From NCBI RefSeq assembly GCF_035918095.1, contig NZ_CP109137.1:124001-188000 (forward strand): a stretch of DNA of 64,000 bases, in the 5' to 3' direction. This stretch comes from Streptomyces sp. NBC_01750. GTDB taxonomy: Bacteria > Actinomycetota > Actinomycetes > Streptomycetales > Streptomycetaceae. Below the pieces are notes generated by a model, which was not told the DNA's origin, did no database searches, and saw nothing but the letters and a program-made list of their open reading frames with translations. Numbering within the stretch: the stretch's first letter is position 1; each line of letters starts with the position of its first letter. This document shows positions 55,662-64,000 of the stretch, piece after piece. Made by a program: the position numbers and the translations under genes.

Positions 55662-56184
55662 GGCTCTGTCCGCAGTTTCGTGAATCCCCAGGTCAGCGAA
55701 GTGAGCGAGGGATCGTTTCGCCAGAGTATGTCCCGGCATGGCGACCAAGACGGTCGAGGCTGTGCTGTTTCCCGGGATCGATGTGCGAGTGAAGCGCGTC
55801 AGTGACTCCTCCGATGTCCTTGTGGCGGAGGCTGTGTCCACGGCTCGCCCAGGCCGGTGCCCGGACTGCCGGAAACAGGCGAGGCGTATACACAGCACGT
55901 ACCAACGCGTCCTAGAAGAAAGGCCGGTGGGGTCTCGTCGGGTCCTTGTCCGGCTGCGGGTCCGCCGGTACTTCTGTGATCGGAAGAGCTGTTGCCGCAA
56001 GACGTTCGTCGAGCAGGTGCCGGGGCTGTCCGAGCGGCACCCCCGCTCCAGCATCGGGCTGACCGGTTGGCTGCGGTCGATCGCGATCGAGCTCGGCGGC
56101 CGTCCGGCCGCGCGGCTGTGCCGCCGCCTGATGCTGGTCGCGGGCCGGACCCGGCTGCGGCAGTTGGCCCGTCTGGCCAACTAG
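55662..56184 (+). pseudogene. ISL3-family transposase, N-terminal third only
   Basis: GGCTCTGTCCGCAGTTTCG at 55662-55680 resembles an ISL3 left end. The ORF from ATG 55738 (148 residues) has FPGIDVRVKRV, the zinc finger CPDCRKQARRIHSTYQRVL, and CDRKSCCRKTFVEQVPGL, followed by an HTH segment. It stops at 56184, where full transposases continue for 300 or more residues with the DDE core. The element is truncated. Confidence 0.75.
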
Positions 56185-56483
56185 GTGCTCAGATCCGGCG
56201 GCGCCGACGAGCGGTCAGCCGCCGTGGAGGCCCCACTCTTCGAGGCCGCCGTACACCCGTGTTTCCGGCGAGTGGACCAGCGGATCGGCGACTGCGACCT
56301 GGTCGGCGCCCACCCGTCCGCTGCTGCGCTGTCGACCGCCCTGCTGGGCCCCGGAGCTGGCGCGCCATGTTCGGCAGAAGTCAGCGGCGTCCAGGTCGCT
56401 GAGACGTTGTGCTGAAGGGGCCGGTGGCGGTGTCGCAGGCCTCATCAGGTCTTGACGTGGTTGCCCAGGACGCTGCTGATGGC

Positions 56484-57479
56484 CTACCAGTCGATCAGCA
56501 TCACGCCGCCACTGGCGCCGCTGGCCATGCCGAACAAAGCCACCTGCATCCCTGGACGCAGCCGGCCCTCCTCGATGGCGAGGGCCAGCTGGAGGGGGAG
56601 GGTGGCGGCGCCCATGTTCCCGGTGCGGTGGAAGGTGGGCACGATGGCGTCGGGATGGACACCGAGGCGTTCGCAGAATGTGCGGACGAAGGGGACGGAC
56701 GGCTGGTGGACGCAGGCGAGGCCAAGTTGTTCCGGATCGGTGTGCTGTTCCTTCATCCACTGTGCGGCGCGGGTGTCCAGGCCGAGGAAGGAGGCGAGCA
56801 GCTGGTCGGAGTCGATGTGCAGTCCTGCCGGCTTGCCGGGGGCCTGGTGGGGGTTGAACAGGGTGGCGGCGGGCCAGCCCGCAGAGTTCGCCATGAAGGT
56901 GCTGCCGGTGATCCCGGGTTGGGCGGAGGCTTCGAGAAGCAGGGCGGCGCCCATGTCTCCGCCGGTCAGGGAGGCGAGTCCGGTGCGTAGTGCGGTGGGG
57001 CTGGGCAGTGTCCAACGGCTGAGCCGGCTGAGCGTTTCTCCGCATGCGACGAGGATGCGCCGGTAGCGGCCGCCGCGGATGAAGGCGTCGGCAACCTCCA
57101 GGGCGTTCAGGACGCTGTTGCAGGCGTTGGAGATGTCGAAGACCGGGCAGCTCAGTCCGGTCCGGGCAGCGACGATGTGGCTGTTGGCGGGTTCCTGGAC
57201 ATCGGCGCTGACGGCGGCGAACAGCAGCAGGTCGATCTCGCCCGGGGCGAGGGCCGCCTGCTCCAGTGCGCGGTGGACGGCGCGGGAGGCGAGGTCGGAC
57301 GGCAGGTCGCCTTCGACCGCGACGATGCGCTCGTCCAGCCCGTACAGCCTCCGCAGCAAGCCGGGCGGAATCCGCATGCCGGGGCTGTGCTCGCGCAGCC
57401 GGTCCTCGATGGCTTGCGAGCTCTCGCGGCCGGCGGGCAGGTGGACGGCGACCTGCGTGATACGGCTGTAGAGGCTCAT
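56484..57479 (-). CDS. Beta-ketoacyl-ACP synthase III-like enzyme
   Basis: 331 residues. Catalytic Cys in DISNACNSVLNAL (residue 120), His in ACVHQPSV, Asn in TGNMGAA, the C-H-N triad of KASIII/FabH-type condensing enzymes. The C-terminal GMASGASGGVMLIDW loop is typical. Its ATG overlaps the stop of the SDR gene (ATGA), so both are made together. Likely in a small secondary-metabolite or lipid pathway rather than fatty acid initiation, because no fab genes are adjacent; this is inferred. Confidence 0.85.
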   Translation of the reverse strand: MSLYSRITQVAVHLPAGRESSQAIEDRLREHSPGMRIPPGLLRRLYGLDERIVAVEGDLPSDLASRAVHRALEQAALAPGEIDLLLFAAVSADVQEPANSHIVAARTGLSCPVFDISNACNSVLNALEVADAFIRGGRYRRILVACGETLSRLSRWTLPSPTALRTGLASLTGGDMGAALLLEASAQPGITGSTFMANSAGWPAATLFNPHQAPGKPAGLHIDSDQLLASFLGLDTRAAQWMKEQHTDPEQLGLACVHQPSVPFVRTFCERLGVHPDAIVPTFHRTGNMGAATLPLQLALAIEEGRLRPGMQVALFGMASGASGGVMLIDW

Positions 57480-58378
57480 GCCGCCCTCTTCCCAGCGCCG
57501 GCGCGCTGTGGGGCCCTGAGGGGCAGACCGGTGATCGTGTGTTTGACCCTGTCCGACAGCCACAGCGGTGACACCTCGTGCAGCGGTACGAGGAGGCGGG
57601 CGTCGAGACCGACGGAGTAACGGGCTTTGGGGCGGCGGGAGGACAGGGCCCTCTCGATGGTCCGGGCGACCGGCTGCGGGCCGGGAACGCGTTGGTTGAC
57701 AGCCGTGAACAGAGCCCGCGACCGTTCGTAGCCGGCCCCGCCGCGATCCGCCCCGGCGAGATCGTCGACCGCCCGGTCCAGCATCGCGGTGGCGAACGCC
57801 CCGGGCTCCACCAAAGACACCCGGACACCCGCATGCGCCATCTCCATGCGCAGGCAGTGGGTGAGCGCGCTCAACGCGTGCTTGCTCGCGCTGTACCAGC
57901 CGCCCAACGGCCAGGGCACCCGCCCCAGACCGGACGACACATTCACGATCCGGCCCTCGCCCCGAAGGCGCATCCCCGGCAGGGCGAGGCGACAGATCCG
58001 CATGGCCCCCAGCAGGTTCACCTCCAGCAGATGACGCGCCTGCTCATCGGTCACGTCCTCCAACGACCCCGCCTGCGGCACACCGGCGTTGTTCACCACC
58101 GCCCACGCACCACCACCCGTCATGTCCACGATGCGCCCCATCGCCTCGACGCAGGAAGACGGCTCGGCGACATCCAGCACCACAGTCCTCAGCGACTGCC
58201 CGCGCGCCGCCGCAGCAGCGATCAGTACATCCGCCTTCTCCTGACTGCGCGCCGTGGCGATCACATCAAAACCACTACCGGCCAGCCGCAGCGCCGTCGC
58301 CGCACCGATGCCTCCGGTCGCCCCTGTGACCACCACACTGCGCTGTACCTGACGCCCCACCGAGCCATCCACCGCCAC
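57476..58378 (-). CDS. Short-chain dehydrogenase/reductase (SDR)
   Basis: 300 residues from the GTG at 58378. Cofactor motif TGATGGIG at 18-25, NNAGV at 96-100, catalytic Ser in NVSSG and YSASK at 162-166: a classical SDR. It has an extended C-terminal region found in SDRs that act on hydrophobic substrates. First gene of a coupled pair with the KASIII-like gene; the SDR may reduce the ketone made by that enzyme. The longer open frame upstream is non-coding. Confidence 0.85.
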   Translation of the reverse strand: MAVDGSVGRQVQRSVVVTGATGGIGAATALRLAGSGFDVIATARSQEKADVLIAAAAARGQSLRTVVLDVAEPSSCVEAMGRIVDMTGGGAWAVVNNAGVPQAGSLEDVTDEQARHLLEVNLLGAMRICRLALPGMRLRGEGRIVNVSSGLGRVPWPLGGWYSASKHALSALTHCLRMEMAHAGVRVSLVEPGAFATAMLDRAVDDLAGADRGGAGYERSRALFTAVNQRVPGPQPVARTIERALSSRRPKARYSVGLDARLLVPLHEVSPLWLSDRVKHTITGLPLRAPQRAGAGKRAA

Positions 58379-58437
58379 CCCTGCCTCACTCCCCCAGGAT
58401 CCACAGACGGCTCGCGCCCTGTGCGCCACCGCACGGT

Positions 58438-58754
58438 GAGCAACGACCAGGAAGAAGCACAGTTGTGGCCCCGGCCCGGATTCGTCGGCGATCCCTGGCC
58501 CCCTGCACGGCGACCCATACGACGGACACAAGTCGGACCCCAACGCCACAATCGCCCTGGAGACACTCCCCGTGATCCGGGTGACGGACGGCACTGCCAT
58601 CCCGGCCCGGATCATCGCAGTCGATGCATCGGGCCACACCGTCGCGGTCTACACCGCCCAAGTTCCTATCGCGAAAAAGACCCGCAACGTCATCCTCGAC
58701 AAAAGCTTCGGCGCTCCCGCGATCACAAAAGACGGGGGCTCGACCAACTTGTAG
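58438..58754 (+). pseudogene. Possible C-terminal fragment of an unknown protein
   Basis: A frame without an early start reads LHGDPYDGHKSDPNATIALE and IPARIIAVDASGHTVAVYTA, ending at TAG 58754. A GTG at 58572 is the only candidate start. No recognised family. Confidence 0.25.
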
Positions 58755-58929
58755 CGCGTTCGCCCGCAGTTGACGCCGCCCCTTCGCATACGGCGTGCAG
58801 CTTCGAGCCGTTCGTGATGACGAACGTGCACGGCCGCTGCCCCGGGACGGCGGGGCGCTGGTGTCTTCGATCGGGTGACAGGGCGGGGGAATCGGCGTGG
58901 TGCGGTGACGTGCCCGCGAGGCTCGGAGC

Positions 58930-59130
58930 ATGCATATCGCGGTGCTGGATGTGGACGGGACCCTGATCGCCGGCACGCTGGCCGGTCCGTTGCCAACGAT
59001 GCCGGCCGAGGCAGGACTCGTTCCCCGCGATCGGCTCGAGCGGCTGCGCCGGGCACAGCTGACCTCGGATGCGGAGGACCCGCAGGCGGCGGCGCGGTTG
59101 AACGAGTTGTTCGCCGCGATGCTGACCGAT
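58930..59130 (+). pseudogene. HAD-type phosphatase, N-terminal fragment
   Basis: MHIAVLDVDGTLIAGTLAGP contains HAD motif I (DVDGT). About 65 residues look coding (to LFAAMLTDVP), then the frame runs antisense into the collagen-like segment and loses similarity. Truncated at the junction near 59.13 kb. Confidence 0.5.
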
Positions 59131-59164
59131 GTGCCGACAGGGCGTCGGGTTCGTCCTTCGGCGC

Positions 59165-59340
59165 CTGCCGGCTGTAGCCGGTCGGGCACGCCTGGCCGTC
59201 CTGGCCGTCAGCGCCGTCCTCACCCTTGGGGCCCTGCTCGCCTTGCGGGCCGGCTGGCCCGGTGTCGCCGGCCGGACCCTGCGGACCGACGACCGTCTTG
59301 CCGTCGGCGCCCGGACTGCCCGGGGCTCCGGTCGGCGTCC
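59165..59340 (-). pseudogene. Collagen-like Gly-X-Y fragment
   Basis: The minus strand encodes about 15 Gly-X-Y triplets (GAPGSPGADGKTVVGPQGPA and onward to GEDGADGQDGQ), then CPTGYS. No start and no remaining domain. It is joined, out of frame, to the dhaM fragment on its right. Confidence 0.6.
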
Positions 59341-59510
59341 TTGATCGCGTCGAGAACGAGGTCGTAGCTGGTGGCGATCCTGCCGTCGTCGGTTCCGGCC
59401 GCGGTGACGACGGGAACGGCGTCGGAGCCGATCTGCTCCACCAGCAGGCGCAGACGTGCGGCAAGCTCGGCGCTGTGGGACACGAGTACGATGCCGACGG
59501 GTGTGCTCAT
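59336..59510 (-). pseudogene. dhaM: DhaM N-terminal fragment (PTS dihydroxyacetone kinase subunit)
   Basis: About 58 residues, MSTPVGIVLVSHSAELAARL through IATSYDLVLDAIKDAD, match the EIIA-like N-terminus of DhaM, with the active His in VSHS. The gene breaks off into collagen-like sequence at about 59.34 kb. It is divergent from the IclR gene. DhaM is the phosphoryl donor for DhaK/DhaL, so the truncation would disable this copy of the PTS relay. Confidence 0.7.
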
Positions 59511-59529
59511 GAACAGTCACATTAAATCT

Positions 59530-59558
59530 CGGAACACTGTTCAGCAATACTGAATCGG
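59530..59558. promoter_or_regulatory. Candidate IclR operator, dhaM/iclR intergenic
   Basis: The 29-base site starts CGGAACACTGTTCAGCAAT and ends TGAATCGG, an imperfect palindrome. It shares the pattern CGGAACA..GTTCA.CAAT..TGAA with the site at 60441. It lies between the divergent dhaM fragment and the IclR gene, fitting autoregulation. Confidence 0.6.
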
Positions 59559-59566
59559 AGATCTCT

Positions 59567-60343
59567 ATGGTCCAGTCCGTGCATCGGGCAGTGCAGATCT
59601 TGCGTGAACTCGCTTCCGGCGGTCCCCGGCTGGGCGTGACCGAGCTCGCCGACCGGCTGGGCGTCGCCAAGCCCACAGTGCACGCACTGCTGCGCACGCT
59701 GGAGATCGAGGGGCTGGTCTCGCAGGACCGGGACAGCTCGAAGTACCAGCTGGGGCCGAACCTGGTGCAGCTGGGCAACGCCTATCTCGACACCCAGGAA
59801 CTGCGGACGCGGTCGTTGACCTGGGCGGACGCTCTGGCGACCCGGACGAAGGAAGCCGTGTGGGTGGGAGTCCTCACGGGCGATCACGTGCTGATCGTCC
59901 ACCATGCCTTCCGACCCGAGGGTGCCGTGCAGATCCTCGAGGTGGGCGCGAGCATCCCGTGGAACACCTGCGCCCTGGGCAAGGCCATCGCAGCGTCGCT
60001 GCCGGCGGATGAGCGCGACCGCCTGCTCGCCGGAGATTTGGCGGTGCTCACCGGCGCCAGCATGACCGGCCGGGAGGAACTGGACCGGCACCTGGAGGAC
60101 GCGCTCAAAGCGGGCTACGCGGTCGAGGACCAGGAGTCGGCCATCGGGGACGCGGGAATCGCCTCGCCGGTCTTCGACCGCTCCGGCGAGGTGGTGGGCG
60201 CCATCGGCATCGTCGGCCCGGTCGAGCGCATGCTGGGCGAACCGGTGCGCCAGGAACTCGCCGTCGCGGTCCGCGAGACCGCCCGCAACCTCTCCCGCGA
60301 CCTGGGCGCCCCGCGTCGGGGCGCCTTCGCCACGGGTATCTGA
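59567..60343 (+). CDS. IclR-family transcriptional regulator of the dha locus
   Basis: 258 residues. N-terminal winged helix (HRAVQILRELASGGPRLGVT, ELADRLGVAKPTVHALLRTL) and C-terminal IclR effector domain (PWNTCALGKAIAASLP, GYAVEDQESAIGDAGIASPV, VVGAIGIVGP). Similar in layout to GylR-type regulators of glycerol use. Putative operators flank it (59530) and precede the dhaL operon (60441), so it probably represses both transcripts until a three-carbon ligand binds. Confidence 0.85.
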   Translation: MVQSVHRAVQILRELASGGPRLGVTELADRLGVAKPTVHALLRTLEIEGLVSQDRDSSKYQLGPNLVQLGNAYLDTQELRTRSLTWADALATRTKEAVWVGVLTGDHVLIVHHAFRPEGAVQILEVGASIPWNTCALGKAIAASLPADERDRLLAGDLAVLTGASMTGREELDRHLEDALKAGYAVEDQESAIGDAGIASPVFDRSGEVVGAIGIVGPVERMLGEPVRQELAVAVRETARNLSRDLGAPRRGAFATGI

Positions 60344-60411
60344 GCGCGCTTGAGGTCTCGTGCAGCAGGCCCGCCGCACTGCGGCGCACGGCCGACCGGC
60401 GCACCGACCCC

Positions 60412-60474
60412 TTGACAGGCGTGAAACGTGGGTTTAATTTCCGGAACAACGTTCATCAATGATGAACAATGCCG
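60412..60474 (+). promoter_or_regulatory. Promoter and IclR-type operator of the dhaL-AKR-dhaK operon
   Basis: TTGACA (60412-60417) and TAATTT (60435-60440) are spaced by 17 bases, a near-consensus sigma-70-type promoter. Directly downstream, 60441-60474 contains CCGGAACAACGTTCATCAAT and TGAACAATGCCGG, an inverted repeat with the same core as the site at 59530. The operator covers the expected transcription start, so repression by steric block is likely. Confidence 0.65.
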
Positions 60475-61082
60475 GAGGGTGGATCGTCCGGTTCCCACAT
60501 GGCCACCGGGTTATGCCCGAACACCAGGACCCGGCGGCCCCTCCCCTTCACAGCCCGCATCACGCGGAGGAGGTGAAGCGTCCGTGCCAGCGTCGGCACC
60601 GGGCGCCGTCAGATGGAAGAGAACTCCTGCCCACACAGGCTCCTCGACGAGACGCTGGGGACTGCCGTGCTGGCGTTCCGGGTCTGTCCTCGCGGCCGCG
60701 ATCATCGGCGGCCACGCCCGTTCACCATGGCGCAGCAGGGAATGCTCTCTCACCTACGCCACTGCGGTCATCGCGATGGCCTACGAGGCGGCAGGCGTAC
60801 GCGCCGCGAAGAACGTGACCACCGCCCGCAGCCTGGTCGGCACTACGTGACCAGTCCGGACATGCGGGTGTCTCCACCACGGTGTGCAGGGCGGATGCCG
60901 ACACGCTGTCTCTGTGGGACGCGCCCGTGAACACCCCGCCCTGCTTGGGGCGCCTGAACCGGGTCGGGGGCGGGGCTGTGCCTGAGGCGCGGCCCGGGCG
61001 ACGCAGCCGCGCGAACTGCGCCCCGCCCCCGGCCCTTCCAACCACCGACCCAGTACTCACCGATCACTGAACGGAGACCCCC
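60475..61082 (+). other. Long leader or decayed gene before dhaL
   Basis: About 600 transcribed bases with no intact gene. A GTG at about 60.58 kb after GGAGGAGG opens an 89-codon frame (GSVLAAAIIGGHARSPW, LTYATAVIAMAYEAAGV). A neighbouring frame reads LLDETLGTAVLAF. The pieces resemble scattered bits of a membrane protein such as a glycerol facilitator, but too weakly for a call. I see no clear riboswitch fold. Confidence 0.3.
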
Positions 61083-61709
61083 ATGGATGTCGACCTAGCC
61101 CGTGCGTGGGTGCAGGCCATCGCCGTTGCCGTGGGCCAGCACAAGGATCACCTCACCCAGCTCGACTCGGCGATCGGTGATGCCGACCACGGGACCAACC
61201 TGGACCGCGGATTCACCGCCGCTGCCGCTGCCGTAGCGGACCTCACCTCCGACACGGTCGGAGTCGTCCTCACCAAGACCGGCACCACCCTCATCTCCAC
61301 CATCGGGGGCGCCTCGGGACCGCTGTACGGGGGCGCATTCCGCGCACTGGGCAAGGCCCTGGACACCCCTCTCGCCGACCCGCTCGTGTTCGCCGAGGCG
61401 CTTGCCGCTGGCCTGGAAAGCGTTCAGAAGCTGGGGACGGCCGTCCCCGGCGACAAGACGATGATCGACGCGTATGCGCCCGCCGTGGCTGTATTCGAGG
61501 AGCAGGCGCGTCAGGGAACCGGTTTCGCTACTGCGGCAGCGGCTGCCGCCGACGCCGCCGAAAAGGGCATGCGCGCCACCACTCCCTTGCAGGCGCGCAA
61601 GGGCCGCGCTTCCTACCTGGGGGCGCGCAGCGTCGGCCACCAGGACCCGGGGGCCACGTCGACTGCTCTGATCTTCCGTGCCCTCGCCGACACGGCGGCG
61701 CATGCGTGA
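61083..61709 (+). CDS. dhaL: Dihydroxyacetone kinase subunit DhaL
   Basis: 208 residues. The nucleotide and metal site is LDSAIGDADHGTNLDRG (Asp33, Asp35, His36), followed by GGASGPLYG (75-83) and the C-terminal RKGRASYLGARSVGHQDPGA loop: the DhaL signature. It holds the nucleotide that phosphorylates dihydroxyacetone bound to DhaK. First intact gene of the operon after the IclR-controlled promoter. Confidence 0.9.
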   Translation: MDVDLARAWVQAIAVAVGQHKDHLTQLDSAIGDADHGTNLDRGFTAAAAAVADLTSDTVGVVLTKTGTTLISTIGGASGPLYGGAFRALGKALDTPLADPLVFAEALAAGLESVQKLGTAVPGDKTMIDAYAPAVAVFEEQARQGTGFATAAAAAADAAEKGMRATTPLQARKGRASYLGARSVGHQDPGATSTALIFRALADTAAHA

Positions 61710-61823
61710 CCGACCGCCACTGCACAGGACATCAACCGACTCCCGGTGTCGGCCTGGGATGACCGTCCCTTGCCCGGCTTCTGCGGCCCACTGCCACCAG
61801 AACTGCCAAGAAGGTTTTCTCGT

Positions 61824-62798
61824 ATGAGTCTGACACTCCGGGCGGCCTCGCCCCTGCGGATCGGTCTGGGGCTGGCTGCCGTCGGCCGGCCCGGATACAT
61901 CACGCTGGGCCGGCACACGGATCTGCCCGCCGTACGCTCGGCCGAAGCGCTCAAGGAGCGGGCCTTCGCCCTGATGGACGCGGCCTACGCCCAGGGGGTG
62001 CGCTACTTCGATGCCGCCCGCTCCTACGGACTGGCGGAAACCTACCTCGCCCAGTGGCTTCAGGCCCGTCCCAATATCAAGAACATCGTGGTGGGCAGCA
62101 AGTGGGGCTACACCTACACCGCCGACTGGCGCACCCAGGCAGATGTCCACGAGGTCAAGGACCACAGCACGGACGCGTATGACCGCCAGGTCGCCGAGAC
62201 CCGCGCCCTGCTCGGAGGCTGGCTCAGCCTGTACCAGATTCACTCCGTCACCCCGGACAGCCCTGCACTCAGCGACACCGCCCTGCACGAGCGGCTGGCA
62301 CAACTGGCGGAAGAAGGAGTGACCGTCGGCCTGTCCACCAGTGGCCCCCGCCAGGCAGACACCATCCGCGCAGCGCTGTCCGTCACGGTGAGCGGAAGGC
62401 CGCTGTTCGGCAGTGTCCAGACCACCTACAACCTGCTGGAGCGCTCCGCGGGCGACGCGCTCGCTGAAGCACACGACGCCGGCTGCGCGGTGATCGTCAA
62501 GGAGGCCCTGGCCAACGGCCGCCTTGCCAGCCCTCACGTCGTCGCACCCGAGATGAGCGCGCTGCGCGAGATCGCCCAGCAGACAGGCACCTCGTGCGAT
62601 GCCCTCGCTCTCGCGGCCGTTACTGCGCAGCCCTGGGCCGACGTCGTGCTCTCCGGAGCCGCCACGGTCGATCAGCTCACCAGCAACCTCGCGGCAGCAC
62701 GTGTTCAGCTGAGTCCCACCCATCGGGAGCGGCTCACCGAACTGGCCCAGTCCGCCGATGCCTACTGGGCGCACCGATCACAGCTGGCCTGGGCGTGA
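61824..62798 (+). CDS. Aldo/keto reductase
   Basis: 324 residues from the ATG at 61824, with AAGAAGG upstream. AKR tetrad: Asp63 and Tyr68 in YFDAARSYG, Lys93 in GSKWGY, His140 in LYQIHS. The C-terminal half holds the cofactor strands (VIVKEALANGRL). It sits between dhaL and dhaK, so it may interconvert a triose or polyol with the ketone used by the kinase. Substrate not determined. Confidence 0.85.
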   Translation: MSLTLRAASPLRIGLGLAAVGRPGYITLGRHTDLPAVRSAEALKERAFALMDAAYAQGVRYFDAARSYGLAETYLAQWLQARPNIKNIVVGSKWGYTYTADWRTQADVHEVKDHSTDAYDRQVAETRALLGGWLSLYQIHSVTPDSPALSDTALHERLAQLAEEGVTVGLSTSGPRQADTIRAALSVTVSGRPLFGSVQTTYNLLERSAGDALAEAHDAGCAVIVKEALANGRLASPHVVAPEMSALREIAQQTGTSCDALALAAVTAQPWADVVLSGAATVDQLTSNLAAARVQLSPTHRERLTELAQSADAYWAHRSQLAWA

Positions 62799-62893
62799 GC
62801 CGCACAGCCAGCCCGTTCACCTGACCTCAACGCCCCAGCGCCTGACGGTCACTGATCCATCCAACCTCGCCTTTTTCGACGGAGCCTTCCCCC

Positions 62894-64000
62894 ATGACGT
62901 ACTTCCTCCCGCAAGCCGACACGGTTCTCAGCGCCGCACGCGGTCTCGCCCTGGCCAACCCCGGCCTGATCGAAGTGAACAGCAGCCCCCTGTACCTGCG
63001 GGCCCGCACCAGCAACCCCAACCGCACGGTCGCGCTGGTCTCGGGAGGCGGCTCCGGCCACGAACCGCTGCACACCGGACTCCTCGGCCCCGGCGGCCTT
63101 GACGCCGTCTGCCCCGGAGAGATTTTCGCCTCCCCGCACAACCGGCAGATCTACGAGGCCGGCGCGGCCGCCGCGAAGAGCAACGGCGTCCTGCTCATCA
63201 TCAAGAACTACACCGGCGATGTGATCAACTTTCAGATCGCCGCGGAACGCCTTCGCCACGACGGCATTCCCGTAGCCACGGTCCTGGTCGACGACGACCT
63301 GGCCACCGATAAGACCGACACCGCGACCGGCCGCCGGGGCACCGCCGCAACCGTCGTCCTGGAGAAGCTGCTCGGAGCCTTCGCCGACCAGGGCGCCAAA
63401 CTGGACGAACTCGCCACACTCGGCGCGGACATCGTCGCGCGCTCCCGCAGCCTCGCCGTCGCGGCCCGGGCCCAGACCTCACCCTCGACCGCGGCACCGG
63501 CCTTCGACCTGAGCCCCGGCACGCTCGACTACGGCGTCGGAATCCACGGCGAGCGCGGTACGCGCACCATCGACCACCGCCCCGTCGAGGAACTCGTCGC
63601 GCAGATGACCGACGATCTCCTCCAGGCCCTGCCCGCAGGGCAGGACAAGGTCCTAGCCGTCGTCAACGGCCTGGGTGCCACGACCAGCCTGGAACTGCAC
63701 GCCATCGGCTCGATCCTGCACGACCTGCTGACGGCCCGCGACATCCAGCCCCTGGCCATCGTGCCCGGCACGTTCACCGCGGCCCTGGATATGGCCGGCT
63801 TCTCCATCACCTTCACCCACATGAAGGCGGAGTGGGCCAACTTGTGGACGGCACCCACCGACACGCCGCTTGTCCTGCCTTCCCTCACCCTGGCCCCGGA
63901 CACTGCAGCCACCGTCGTTACCGAACCGGCCGCCACCCAGGTACGCGTGAGCGAGGCCCCGGCCAGCCGAGCCGTTCTCGACCGCTACTCGGCGATCGTC
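62894..64000 (+). CDS. dhaK: Dihydroxyacetone kinase subunit DhaK (runs off window)
   Basis: The frame is open for 369 codons to the window end, a little longer than a typical single DhaK domain (about 330). Substrate site GGGSGHEP at residues 51-58 (His56) and the covalent-binding His218 in GVGIHGERG are both present. GGAG lies ten bases upstream of the ATG. The subunit binds dihydroxyacetone, or a related C3/C4 ketose, for phosphorylation with DhaL. The open 3' end means a C-terminal extension or fusion cannot be excluded. Confidence 0.9.
   Translation, partial: MTYFLPQADTVLSAARGLALANPGLIEVNSSPLYLRARTSNPNRTVALVSGGGSGHEPLHTGLLGPGGLDAVCPGEIFASPHNRQIYEAGAAAAKSNGVLLIIKNYTGDVINFQIAAERLRHDGIPVATVLVDDDLATDKTDTATGRRGTAATVVLEKLLGAFADQGAKLDELATLGADIVARSRSLAVAARAQTSPSTAAPAFDLSPGTLDYGVGIHGERGTRTIDHRPVEELVAQMTDDLLQALPAGQDKVLAVVNGLGATTSLELHAIGSILHDLLTARDIQPLAIVPGTFTAALDMAGFSITFTHMKAEWANLWTAPTDTPLVLPSLTLAPDTAATVVTEPAATQVRVSEAPASRAVLDRYSAIV

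Noticed and set aside
56215..57834. 539-codon minus-strand frame over the KASIII gene
   Set aside because: Pro/Arg/Ala-rich composition with no domain; it overlaps the well-supported KASIII and SDR genes in another frame.
60475..61082. Riboswitch in the long leader before dhaL
   Set aside because: No recognisable aptamer fold; scattered coding-like pieces fit a decayed gene better.

Overview
The window is from a high-GC actinomycete, most probably Streptomyces. The codons are strongly GC-ending, and several families are typical of that genus: DUF6879 next to an XRE/DUF5753 regulator, DUF6461, Cys-rich mini-proteins, and IS families with Streptomyces-like transposases. It reads as an accessory or chromosome-arm region. 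Housekeeping-like content appears only at the right end, and even that contains broken genes.

Layout. 0.2-3.9 kb holds a minus-strand Tn7/Tn5053-like transposition operon: a DDE transposase, two paralogous AAA+ ATPases and a short ORF. 5.7-15.7 kb holds a polymorphic-toxin locus: a 5'-truncated LamG protein, a 2300-residue secreted RHS protein with a HINT pretoxin domain and C-terminal toxin, and a candidate immunity gene. 16-18.6 kb has a degenerate tRNA-Trp-like gene, an IS3 element that has truncated a repeat protein, and a decayed CRISPR relic. 19.1-33 kb is a defence or conflict island with two modules. The first is an alpha/beta hydrolase followed by a caspase-like/STAND/WD40 protein. 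The second is a membrane-anchored TIR protein overlapping a TIR-CHAT-STAND-TPR protein. They are separated by IS5, IS630 (carrying a HAD passenger) and an IS110 remnant. 33.2-35.9 kb has two type I-E-like CRISPR arrays, of 6 and about 25 repeat units, separated by a DUF6461 gene. No cas genes are visible.

36.4-37.9 kb is an IS4-type element. 38.4-41.7 kb has an XRE/DUF6879 regulator operon, a divergent operon of three mini-proteins and a second DUF6461-like gene. 41.8-43.7 kb encodes a secreted NucA/NucB-like nuclease. 44-53.2 kb is an insertion-sequence graveyard: IS1182, IS4, IS5, IS630 and ISL3, plus remnants of an MFS transporter, a GntR regulator, DnaN and TrpA fused to a repeat protein. 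53.2-55.3 kb is a divergent HxlR regulator/MFS exporter pair. 56.5-58.4 kb is a coupled SDR/KASIII pair. 59.3-64 kb is a dihydroxyacetone-kinase-type locus: a dhaM fragment, an IclR regulator, dhaL, an aldo/keto reductase and dhaK, which runs off the window. Two matching putative IclR operators serve the two divergent promoters.

How it works together. Both STAND modules have the receptor architecture of bacterial immune or programmed-death systems: an effector domain (caspase, TIR or CHAT), an NTPase switch, and a WD40 or TPR sensor. They sit beside CRISPR memory arrays and a toxin/immunity locus. The RHS and NucB proteins are probably exported. The arrays must depend on Cas proteins encoded elsewhere, if they function at all. 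The abundant IS elements explain the truncated and chimeric genes. All functions are read from sequence motifs only; no database search was possible.
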